Source: CAVVAE01 sp963746185 | GTDB taxonomy: Bacteria; Actinomycetota; Actinomycetes; Propionibacteriales; Nocardioidaceae | Assembly (NCBI GenBank): GCA_963746185.1 | Contig: CAVVAE010000001.1 | Location: forward strand, 124,001 to 188,000 | Direction of reading: 5' to 3' | Length of the DNA stretch: 64,000 nt | Shown here: piece after piece, positions 16,331 to 23,106 of the stretch | Layout: every line of letters starts with the position of its first letter | Position numbering within the stretch: the first letter of the stretch is position 1 | Position numbers and translations under genes: made by a program | Notes under the pieces: model-generated | What the model was told of the DNA's origin: nothing | Seen by the model: only the letters and a program-made list of their open reading frames with translations | The model's database searches: none

Positions 16331-16663
16331 ATGGCGGCGGAGGCCCCAAGTCCCCAACCGGAGCACCGGCACGGCCACGAGGAATGGCTGCCAGCGCTCA
16401 ACACGTTCACGTCGCACACCGACAACGCGGCCTCAGCTGGGGTCCGCGACGACACCCTGGTCATCGACTGCGACCGTTGCACCATGCGCGGCATCGGGTG
16501 TGGTGACTGCGTCGTGACCGTTCTGCTCGGCGGTCCCCCCTTCGGTGTGGAGCTCGACGACGCCGAGCGGCGGGCCATCGATGTATTGGCCGATGCCGGC
16601 CTGGTGCCACCCCTTCGGATGGTCGAGGCCATCGAGTCTCAACACGTGGACCCTGCCTCATAA
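16331..16663 (+). CDS. Conserved hypothetical protein with paired CxxC motifs
   Basis: 110-aa protein. The N-terminal 30 residues are low-complexity and His-rich. The core reads DTLVIDCDRCTMRGIGCGDC, with two cysteine pairs nine residues apart that could bind zinc or an Fe-S cluster, followed by VVTVLLGGPPFGVELDDAERRAIDVLADAGLVPPLR. I recall this family next to the NlpC/P60 gene in other actinobacteria, without assigned function. Start at ATG 16331 with GGAGG at 16320-16324. Confidence 0.68.
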   Translation: MAAEAPSPQPEHRHGHEEWLPALNTFTSHTDNAASAGVRDDTLVIDCDRCTMRGIGCGDCVVTVLLGGPPFGVELDDAERRAIDVLADAGLVPPLRMVEAIESQHVDPAS

Positions 16664-16779
16664 GCCCATAAGTCACTCTTACATACCGTTACGCGAGCGT
16701 GACGCAGGGTGACAACGTCGCCTAGCAGGAGCGGCGGATTAGGGTCCTTCAGATAAAACTGAGAAACTCGGGGGGAGGG

Positions 16780-16922
16780 TTGGCCCATCTCGGGCGTCAT
16801 CTGTAGTGTGTGTCACTGGTTTCCCACTGGCGTGCGTACGCGCTGTCATGGAGACCGACCTTTCAGCAGGACGGGGGACCCCCTGCTGCCGTTATTGCTA
16901 CTGAGAGGGAGACCGTCGACCC
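16780..16922 (+). promoter_or_regulatory. Promoter and structured 5' leader of the NlpC/P60 gene
   Basis: A plausible promoter is TTGGCC (16780-16785), 18 nt, then TAGTGT (16804-16809), which would give a leader of about 107 nt. The leader contains a 7-bp perfect hairpin, CAGCAGG (16864-16870) with CCTGCTG (16882-16888), whose loop reads ACGGGGGACCC. Actinobacterial cell-wall hydrolase genes are often controlled by c-di-AMP (ydaO) riboswitches that carry a GGGGGACC element, but the other conserved ydaO segments were not found, so the riboswitch identity is not supported. Confidence 0.35.
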
Positions 16923-17996
16923 GTGTCGAACGGCCACGCACACCTTATGCCTCAGTCCATCAAGCGCATCTCGCTCGTGAGCGCTGCGGTCTTGGTAGGA
17001 AGCCTGATCCTCGCGGCTTCACCAGGGTCAGCCGATCCCCAAACACCTCAGGCGGATCCGAGCGGCAACCCCACCATCCAAGAGGTCAAGACTCGCGTCG
17101 ACAACCTCAACCACCAGGCGGAGATGGCATCCGAGCAGCTCAACACCGTCCGCGAACAGATGCGGGCGGCCCAGAAGCGGCTCGACTCTCTGCAAGCTGA
17201 CGTCGACCGCAAGCGCAGCACAGTCGAGAAGTTGCGCGGCCAGGTCGTGGGAGCCGCGGTGTCGGACTACCAAAACGCTGGCGGACTGTCGTCGACCACG
17301 TCGTTCCTGGTCGCTGATGACGCCGGCAAGTTCATGGACGACATGGCGACGAAGGCCATGGTCCAGCACCAGCAGACCGGCCTCCTCACCAAGCTCACGC
17401 AGCAGCAGCGTCAGCTCGGCGTGCAGGAGCAGCAAGCGCAGCGCGAAGTCGACGCTATCGAACAAGCCAGGAAGCAGGCTGCGGCCCACCAGGCGAAGCT
17501 CGACGAGAAGAGCGCTGCAGCTCAGGACCTGCTCGACCAGCTGGAGGCCGACCAACTGGCGCGGCTCCAAGAGCTCCAGGCTCAAAACACCTACGAGGCG
17601 CCGTCGCGCAGCGTCCCCCGCGTGAGTCTCAACGACGTCCCAGCTTCCGAGCGGGCCCAGGTCGCTGTGCAGACCGCGCTTGATCAGCTCGGTGATCCTT
17701 ACGTCTACGGCGCGACCGGGCCAGACTCCTTCGACTGCTCCGGACTGACGATGTTCTCGTGGGCGGCCGCAGGCGTGTCGCTGCCGCACTCATCGAGCAT
17801 GCAGCCAGGTGCCGGCACGCCGGTGTCGGTGTCCTCGCTGATGCCAGGAGACCTGGTGTTCTACTACTCACCGATCTCGCACGTCGGCATGTACATCGGT
17901 CATGGCCAGATCGTGCACGCCCCTCACAGTGGCGCCTACGTCGAGATCGTTTCGCTGTACTCCATGCCGGTGAACAGCGCGGTCCGAGTCGGCTGA
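16923..17996 (+). CDS. Secreted NlpC/P60 peptidoglycan endopeptidase with coiled coil
   Basis: 357-aa exported cell-wall hydrolase of the RipA/Rv2190c type. Signal peptide about 1-37 (hydrophobic SLVSAAVLVGSLILAASPGSA). Residues 50-220 are a long coiled coil that in RipA-type enzymes controls activity. The C-terminal NlpC/P60 domain (about 240-357) has the catalytic C272 (DSFDCSGL), H320 (SHVGMYIG) and a third polar residue H332. GTG 16923 is chosen for its GAGAGGGAG Shine-Dalgarno at 16903-16911; ATG 16947 is an alternative. Likely cuts stem-peptide D-Glu-mDAP/LL-DAP bonds during cell separation. Confidence 0.92.
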   Translation: MSNGHAHLMPQSIKRISLVSAAVLVGSLILAASPGSADPQTPQADPSGNPTIQEVKTRVDNLNHQAEMASEQLNTVREQMRAAQKRLDSLQADVDRKRSTVEKLRGQVVGAAVSDYQNAGGLSSTTSFLVADDAGKFMDDMATKAMVQHQQTGLLTKLTQQQRQLGVQEQQAQREVDAIEQARKQAAAHQAKLDEKSAAAQDLLDQLEADQLARLQELQAQNTYEAPSRSVPRVSLNDVPASERAQVAVQTALDQLGDPYVYGATGPDSFDCSGLTMFSWAAAGVSLPHSSSMQPGAGTPVSVSSLMPGDLVFYYSPISHVGMYIGHGQIVHAPHSGAYVEIVSLYSMPVNSAVRVG

Positions 17997-18082
17997 TCCG
18001 ACCCACGCGCATTTCCTGTTTCCCCCGTCGGGCCATCATGGCCGGGCGGGGGAATCGCTCTTTCGGGACCTAGGATCGACAC

Positions 18083-19429
18083 GTGGCAGACGGAGCTGAG
18101 GCGAACGCGGCAGGCCATCCGTCGAGTCGGCGGCGCCAGTGGGTCGCCCTTGCCGTCGTCGCCGCCGTGGTCGCGGTGACCGTCGCCTTGGTCTCGGCGA
18201 ACGACGACAGCTCGGCGGAGCGCAACGGCGGAGGCTCTCAGGATGCCGGCGCTCCTACGGGGGGCCAGTCGTCGACCACCCCGTCGGACGTGGGGGCCCG
18301 GGATGCGCTCGCGATCGCCGTGCTCGCCGAACAGGAGCGAGCGTTGGTCCGGGACAGCCAAGCGGAGTACTTCGCGACCTGGGATGCGGACACCCGTGCT
18401 TCCCAGCAACAGGCGGAAACGACGTACGCCAACCTTCAGGCCCTCGACATCCGAAGCGTCGACACTCGCTATGTCGCGTCAGATATCGGCGGACTTACCC
18501 AGGCCGAGCAGCGCAGTATCGGCGGGACCGCATGGACGGCCGACGTCGATGTGGCATGGCGGCTCGCCGGGATTGACCGCGCGGACGCGCGCACCGCGCT
18601 GACCTATACGTTCGTGCAGCGCGGTGACGAGGTCGCGGTGGTGGCGATTGCTCGGACGGCCGGGGAACGCGAGCCGATCTGGCTACTCGGTCCGCTGGAG
18701 GTACGACGCTCGGACCGGACCCTCGTGGCGGCCGTCTCCGAACGGGAAGCAGATCTTGTCAGCCGCGCCCTCAAACAGGCAGTGGTTGACGTCGATGCGG
18801 TCGTGCCAGGCTGGAACGGCGACTTGGTCGCGTTCGTACCTGCCGACACCACTCAGCTCGAGGCTGTGCTGGCTGCGTCGCCCGGATCCTACGACGGCAT
18901 CGCCGCTGTCACGACGACGATCGACGGGTCCCAAGAACGATCCGCGCCTGTCGCCATCGTGGTCAACCCGGACGTCTTCGATGGTTTGGGGCCGATCGGT
19001 TCGCACGTCGTGATCACCCACGAGTCGACGCACATGGCCACAGGTGCTGCCGCGGTGACGATGCCGCTGTGGGTTGCCGAGGGCTTTGCAGACTACGTCG
19101 GGGTCGGGTCGGTTGAAGTCCCGATCGGGGTATCAGCAGCCGCTGTCATGCGAGACATCAGGCAGCACGGTATCCCCGCCCAACTGCCCGACAACGCGGC
19201 GTTCTCGGGGGTGTCGGGGAATCTCGAGGTCGCCTATGAGGAGGCATGGCTCGCGGCGCGGCTGATTGCTCGTGACTACGGTGAGCGTCGGCTGGTCGCC
19301 TTCTACGAGGATGTCCGTGACCATCCCGATGAGCTGCAGCAGGCTCTGCGCGGCAACCTCGGCGTCAGCCTCCGGACGTTCACGGCGGACTGGCGCAACT
19401 ACCTGAAAGACTTGGTTCGTGCGCAGTAG
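18083..19429 (+). CDS. Membrane-anchored gluzincin-type (HExxH) metallopeptidase-like protein
   Basis: 448-aa protein with one N-terminal transmembrane helix (about 20-38) and an otherwise extracytoplasmic chain. Near the C-terminus H313-E-S-T-H317 followed by E333 (PLWVAEGFADYVG) is the zinc-binding HExxH...E arrangement of gluzincins (peptidase MA-like). The middle region (about 70-290) resembles no domain I can name. GTG 18083 stands 6 nt after TAGGAT (18071-18076), suggesting a leaderless transcript. It overlaps the next M48 protease gene by 11 bp, so the two proteases are co-expressed. Confidence 0.8.
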   Translation: MADGAEANAAGHPSSRRRQWVALAVVAAVVAVTVALVSANDDSSAERNGGGSQDAGAPTGGQSSTTPSDVGARDALAIAVLAEQERALVRDSQAEYFATWDADTRASQQQAETTYANLQALDIRSVDTRYVASDIGGLTQAEQRSIGGTAWTADVDVAWRLAGIDRADARTALTYTFVQRGDEVAVVAIARTAGEREPIWLLGPLEVRRSDRTLVAAVSEREADLVSRALKQAVVDVDAVVPGWNGDLVAFVPADTTQLEAVLAASPGSYDGIAAVTTTIDGSQERSAPVAIVVNPDVFDGLGPIGSHVVITHESTHMATGAAAVTMPLWVAEGFADYVGVGSVEVPIGVSAAAVMRDIRQHGIPAQLPDNAAFSGVSGNLEVAYEEAWLAARLIARDYGERRLVAFYEDVRDHPDELQQALRGNLGVSLRTFTADWRNYLKDLVRAQ

Positions 19430-20693
19430 GTCGTCTCCCACTGTCGTGGCACTCGCAGCGTTGGTGGTGGTGACAACGGTTCTGGTCGGCATGGTGGTGT
19501 GGCTGACGCCGTGGAACGTCTACCCCGGGTTCGACGTCCCGGTGTCGGTCGGCAAGTACTTCACTCCCTCGCAGATCGCCAGGTCGGAGGCTTTCCATGA
19601 CGACGCCAAGTGGCCGGCCTGGCTCGGACTCGTGGCCAATGTCGCCTTTGCCGTGGCCGTGGGTTTCACCTCCGTCGGCAAGCGGCTGGTCGCCAGAGTC
19701 CGCCAGCTGGTGACGCCGTGGTGGTTGCAGATGTTGGCCTTGGTGCTGGGAGTCCTCCTCATCCAGCTTTTTGTCACACTGCCGTTCGCTCTCTGGAGCA
19801 GCCAAGTGTCGCGCTCCTATGGCCTGTCGACGCAGAGCTGGGCCGGGTGGGCCGCCGACCTGCTCAAGTCGCTGGGACTGTCGATCGTGCTGACGTCGCT
19901 TGGCCTGCTCCTGCTGCTTGCACTCGCACGACGGTTCGCCAGCACGTGGTTCGCGCCGGCGGCGGCCCTCGCGGCCCTGTTGGTGCTGGGGCTGTCCTTC
20001 TCATACCCGATGGTGATCGAGCCGGTGTTCAACAAGATCACGCCGATGGCCGCGAGCCCGCTTCGGACTGACCTGCTGCAGCTGGCCCACGAAGACAACC
20101 TCGACGGCGCCGACGTGATGGTCGCTGACGCGTCCCGGCGCACCTCGGCCTACAACGCGTATGTCTCGGGCTTCGGTGCCACGAAGCGCATCGTTGTCTA
20201 CGACACGCTGCTGGCCTCGAGCCCGGACTCCCAAGTCAAGCTCATCGTGGCTCATGAGCTCGGTCACGCGAAGCGTCACGACGTCCTCATCGGCTCGGCG
20301 ATGGGCGCAGTGGGTGCTGCCGCCGCTGTACTGGCCCTCTACCTGGTGCTCACTCGAGAGGGGGTACGACGACGGGTCGGGGCCACGTCGGCCGGTGACC
20401 CAGCCGTCGTACCCGTGATCATCGCGCTCTCGGTCTTGGTCAGCCTCGCTGCTTCACCCATCGAGAGCGCGGTGAGTCGTCACATCGAAACGAGGGCCGA
20501 TCTCCACTCCCTGCAACTGACGAACGACCCGACGAGCTTCATCCTGTTGCAGCAGCGGCTGGCCACGAACAACTTGTCCCACCTCCAACCTGACCCGGTG
20601 TTGAGCTGGTGGTTCGACAGCCACCCCACCACGCTGGAGCGCATCGCCATGGCGTTGGAGTGGGAACGCCAGCACGAGCCTGACGATGAATAG
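19419..20693 (+). CDS. M48-family membrane metalloprotease (Ste24/HtpX-like)
   Basis: 424-aa polytopic membrane zinc protease. About six to seven hydrophobic helices; catalytic H279-E-L-G-H283 in VAHELGHAKRHDV, and a downstream third-ligand Glu in SRHIETRADLHSLQL. The length, N-terminal helices and NAYVSGFGATKRIVVYDTLL segment match CAAX-protease-like M48 members rather than the shorter HtpX. Substrate unknown; envelope protein quality control is the family role. The GTG start overlaps the preceding gluzincin gene and the stop overlaps pimB by 8 bp. Confidence 0.9.
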   Translation: MRSRSSPTVVALAALVVVTTVLVGMVVWLTPWNVYPGFDVPVSVGKYFTPSQIARSEAFHDDAKWPAWLGLVANVAFAVAVGFTSVGKRLVARVRQLVTPWWLQMLALVLGVLLIQLFVTLPFALWSSQVSRSYGLSTQSWAGWAADLLKSLGLSIVLTSLGLLLLLALARRFASTWFAPAAALAALLVLGLSFSYPMVIEPVFNKITPMAASPLRTDLLQLAHEDNLDGADVMVADASRRTSAYNAYVSGFGATKRIVVYDTLLASSPDSQVKLIVAHELGHAKRHDVLIGSAMGAVGAAAAVLALYLVLTREGVRRRVGATSAGDPAVVPVIIALSVLVSLAASPIESAVSRHIETRADLHSLQLTNDPTSFILLQQRLATNNLSHLQPDPVLSWWFDSHPTTLERIAMALEWERQHEPDDE

Positions 20694-21726
20694 GACGTTG
20701 GTGGTCACCAACGACTTCCCGCCTCGCCGGGGAGGGATCGAGTCCTTCGTCTTTTCGTTGTGTCAGGAGCTGCCCGGCAAGGAGCTCGTTGTCTATACGG
20801 CGAGGATGGCGGGCTCGGACGCGGTCGACGGCGGCCTCGACTTCCCGGTCATCAGAGACCGGAGCCGGACACTCCTGCCCACCCCGCGGGTTGCCGGCGC
20901 TGTTCAGCGCGTGGCAAGGCTGCACGGGTGCGACCACGTGATCTTCGGCGCCGCTGCACCGTTGGGGCTGCTGGCTCGCGGGTTGCGACGCCATACCTAC
21001 GTGACACACATCAAGGGACTGACGCATGGCCACGAAGTGTGGTGGGCCAAGATCCCATTAGCGCGGTCGATCTTGCGACGGATCGGCGACGACGTCGACG
21101 TGCTCACGTACGTGAGTGAGTACTGCTGGCGCGAGATCTCGCCGGCGCTGTCTCGGTCGGCCGCCGATCGGATGGAGCGGTTGTCGCCGAAGGTTGACCC
21201 CAACCGGTTTCATCCAGGCATCGACGGGTCAAGGTGGCGCCGGCGGCTGGATCTGACGGATACACAGCCCGTCGTCCTGTCGGCCTCCAGGCTGGTTCGC
21301 CGCAAAGGCCAGGACACGCTGATCAGGGCTTGGCCGGAGGTGATTCGTCAACGACCGGATGCGCAGCTGGTGATCGTCGGTGACGGGCCATCCCGACGGC
21401 GCCTCGGACGTTTGGTGCGCGAGAACGGAGTGGGGGAGTCAGTGCGGTTCGTGCCCGGCGTGCCCTGGGAGCAGATGCCTGAGGTCTACGCGATGGCCGA
21501 TGTCTTCGCACTCCCGTGCCGCACCCGACTCTGGGGACTTGAGCCCGAAGCCTTCGGAATCGTCTTCTTGGAAGCTTCGGCGTGCGGCCTGCCACTCGTG
21601 GTGGGTGACTCTGGGGGAGCCCCGGAGGCGGCCACTGGGGCCTTGTCTGCAGTTGTATGGGACTCTGGCCGCGTCTGCGACCTGTCGCGAGCCCTCGCCG
21701 GTCTGATGCCTGCGTCACGGGCCTAG
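20686..21726 (+). CDS. pimB: GT4 mannosyltransferase, PimB-like
   Basis: 346-aa GT-B glycosyltransferase like PimB' (Rv2188c type), which adds the second mannose to phosphatidylinositol monomannoside at the inner leaflet using GDP-mannose. The N-terminal VTNDFPPRRGGIESF glycine loop, VVLSASRLVRRKGQDTLI, and the donor-binding E-x7-E motif (EPEAFGIVFLEASACGLPLVVG) are diagnostic. The protein ends about 30 residues earlier than usual: after GGAPEA the normal C-terminal helices are replaced by a short tail. No frameshifted continuation was found before the terminator at 21757. Confidence 0.85.
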   Translation: MNRTLVVTNDFPPRRGGIESFVFSLCQELPGKELVVYTARMAGSDAVDGGLDFPVIRDRSRTLLPTPRVAGAVQRVARLHGCDHVIFGAAAPLGLLARGLRRHTYVTHIKGLTHGHEVWWAKIPLARSILRRIGDDVDVLTYVSEYCWREISPALSRSAADRMERLSPKVDPNRFHPGIDGSRWRRRLDLTDTQPVVLSASRLVRRKGQDTLIRAWPEVIRQRPDAQLVIVGDGPSRRRLGRLVRENGVGESVRFVPGVPWEQMPEVYAMADVFALPCRTRLWGLEPEAFGIVFLEASACGLPLVVGDSGGAPEAATGALSAVVWDSGRVCDLSRALAGLMPASRA

Positions 21727-21753
21727 GGTTGCGGCGGATGGGTCCGGGAACAC

Positions 21754-21782
21754 AAAAATCGCGACCAGCTGGGGTCGCGATT
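21754..21782 (-). terminator. Rho-independent terminator of the Flp pilin genes
   Basis: 10-bp perfect stem AATCGCGACC/GGTCGCGATT (21757-21766 and 21773-21782) with a 6-nt loop. On the minus strand it is followed by five Ts (21758-21754), 18 bp after the stop of the second pilin gene. On the plus strand, where pimB ends, no U-tract follows, so it mainly serves the pilins. Confidence 0.85.
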
Positions 21783-21799
21783 CAGAGGAACGTACAGAT

Positions 21800-22006
21800 T
21801 CAGCCGTCGCAGTCCGCGGAGTTGGCCATGGGGGCGGTGTTTTCCATGGTCTGGCAGGTGCCGGAGTACGACGTGTGCAGGACCTGTCCGAGAGCGAATA
21901 CTGCGGCAATGATCACGCCGGCGATGAGTGCGACGAGCAGCCCGTATTCGACAGCCGACGCTCCGTCTTCGGAGCGAAAGCGCCCGTGGGGACCCTTGCC
22001 GTTCAT
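21800..22006 (-). CDS. Flp-family type IVb pilin (second copy)
   Basis: 68-aa prepilin. A short basic leader (MNGKGPHGRFRSEDG) precedes the processing region with A-S-A-V-E-Y-G-L-L-V, in which Glu is the +5-type residue of type IVb pilins, then a hydrophobic helix (LLVALIAGVIIAAVFALGQV) and a short tail with two cysteines (GTCQTMENTAPMANSADCDG). Start ATG 22006 is chosen for the GGAG 7-10 nt upstream; the frame opens further at 22066, but that part overlaps the intergenic hairpin. Presumably processed by a TadV-type peptidase, which is not in this window. Confidence 0.9.
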   Translation of the reverse strand: MNGKGPHGRFRSEDGASAVEYGLLVALIAGVIIAAVFALGQVLHTSYSGTCQTMENTAPMANSADCDG

Positions 22007-22033
22007 CTTGATCTCCGGATCTATCAGGTGGAA

Positions 22034-22076
22034 GAGACGGGGTGTGGGGATCAGTGCGATCCCCACACCCCGTCTC
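22034..22076 (-). promoter_or_regulatory. Perfect 19-bp hairpin between the two pilin genes
   Basis: GAGACGGGGTGTGGGGATC (22034-22052), 5-nt loop, and its exact reverse complement (22058-22076). It occupies nearly the whole gap between the stop of the first pilin (22082) and the Shine-Dalgarno of the second. No T-tract follows on the minus strand, so it is more likely an RNA-stability element or partial attenuator that raises the first pilin over the second than a full terminator. Confidence 0.85.
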
Positions 22077-22081
22077 CAGAA

Positions 22082-22300
22082 TTACGAGGAGCAGTTGCCG
22101 GATGCAGCGGTACCGGTCTGGCCGGCCTTGATCTGGGTGCAGGTGTCGCCGAAGCCCTTCTTGACAACCTGGCCGATCGCGAACACGGCGAGGACGACGA
22201 CGGCGGCGATGAGGGCCACCAACAGGCCGTACTCGACAGCAGACGCGCCTTCTTCGTTGCGACGCTTCGGGCTAGAGAAGTTACGAATCATTTCAAGCAT
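22082..22300 (-). CDS. Flp-family type IVb pilin (first copy)
   Basis: 72-aa prepilin, paralogue of the neighbouring gene: leader MLEMIRNFSSPKRRNEEG, processing site and G-A-S-A-V-E-Y-G-L-L-V-A-L-I identical in the core, hydrophobic helix to about residue 45, then KKGFGDTCTQIKAGQTGTAASGNCSS with two cysteines that could form a disulfide as in the second copy. ATG 22300 is preferred over the upstream in-frame start because GGAGG lies 8-12 nt before it. Expected to be the major pilus subunit. Confidence 0.92.
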   Translation of the reverse strand: MLEMIRNFSSPKRRNEEGASAVEYGLLVALIAAVVVLAVFAIGQVVKKGFGDTCTQIKAGQTGTAASGNCSS

Positions 22301-22410
22301 TTTCTGGTCCTCCAGAGTGGCGTGGTGCTGGACGGTCAATAGGATTTCCAGCTAGAGACAATGTTGCCGGTTGCGCCTTTTCTGCGGTATCGGGTGTGCG
22401 GCCATATCCC

Positions 22411-22428
22411 GTCAACCAAACGGTTGAT
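22411..22428. promoter_or_regulatory. Candidate operator upstream of the pilin genes
   Basis: Inverted repeat TCAACC-AAAC-GGTTGA (22412-22427) about 110 bp upstream of the first pilin start, between it and the response-regulator gene. The 10-mer AACGGTTGAT within it recurs at 31332-31341 upstream of cpaB, the other end of the locus. It could be a binding site for the embedded NarL-type regulator; this is inference from position and repetition only. Confidence 0.35.
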
Positions 22429-22452
22429 ACGACCCCCGCCCGAATGAACCGG

Positions 22453-23106
22453 CTAGTCCGCAGCGGGCATTGCGGATGTTTCAGGCGTGATCAGGCCTGA
22501 TTGGATGGCCTTCATGATCGCCTGTGCACGATTGGCTGCGCCCAGTTTGTCGTAAATCTTGGAAATGTGAGTCTTGGTGGTGGATTCGCTGATGAACAGC
22601 CGGCGAGCGATCGGACCCACGCCGAAGCCTTCGGCAAGCAAACCCAGCACCTCGGTCTCACGCGGGGACAAGCGTGGGCCCGTGGGGGTCATTCGACGTC
22701 GCATGGCGCTCGCGAGGTCTGGCGCGGTGAACGACCGAGGCGAGACAGCTGCGTGCCGTGCCGCCGCGACAACGTCGTCGCTCGGAGCGTCCTTGGGCAC
22801 AAACGCTGATGCGCCTGCCTCCAGAGCGGCAAACAGGTGCTCGTCGCCGGCGTACATCGTCAGCACGACGAGTCCTACTTCCGGGCGCTGCTCACGAAGC
22901 CGACGGACGGCCTCCAGGCCGCTCCCGTCGGGCAGCCTGATGTCGCAGACGACGACATCAGGACGCATCTCGTCAGCGATCTTCATGGCCTGCCCCACCG
23001 AGGATGCCTCGGCGGTGACGCTGAAGTCGGGGTTGCGGTCGAAGGCGCGACGAAGTCCCTGACGGATCAGGTCGTGGTCGTCAACCAACAAAACGGTGTA
23101 GGGCAT
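22453..23106 (-). CDS. NarL/LuxR-family response regulator
   Basis: 217-aa regulator: receiver domain 1-120 with acidic pocket D10/D11 (LLVDDHD), phospho-acceptor D55 (VVVCDIRLPDGSG), switch T in LVVLTMYAGD and K in VPKDAPSDD; then a C-terminal LuxR-type helix-turn-helix (SPRETEVLGLLAEGFGVGPIARRLFISESTTKTHISKIYDKLGA). ATG 23106 is preceded by GGAG; longer frame upstream is discounted. It overlaps the histidine kinase gene by 26 bp. Lies inside the tad locus, so its likely targets are the pilus genes, though this is not shown. Confidence 0.93.
   Translation of the reverse strand: MPYTVLLVDDHDLIRQGLRRAFDRNPDFSVTAEASSVGQAMKIADEMRPDVVVCDIRLPDGSGLEAVRRLREQRPEVGLVVLTMYAGDEHLFAALEAGASAFVPKDAPSDDVVAAARHAAVSPRSFTAPDLASAMRRRMTPTGPRLSPRETEVLGLLAEGFGVGPIARRLFISESTTKTHISKIYDKLGAANRAQAIMKAIQSGLITPETSAMPAAD

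Noticed and set aside
16213..16506. 97-codon frame after the MOSC gene
   Set aside because: Overlaps the supported CxxC protein in another frame, with Arg/Pro/His-biased composition and no domain.
16664..16922. c-di-AMP (ydaO) riboswitch
   Set aside because: Only a GGGGGACC-like element in a hairpin was found; the conserved GGGUGAAUC-type and 3' segments are missing. Kept only as an unidentified leader.
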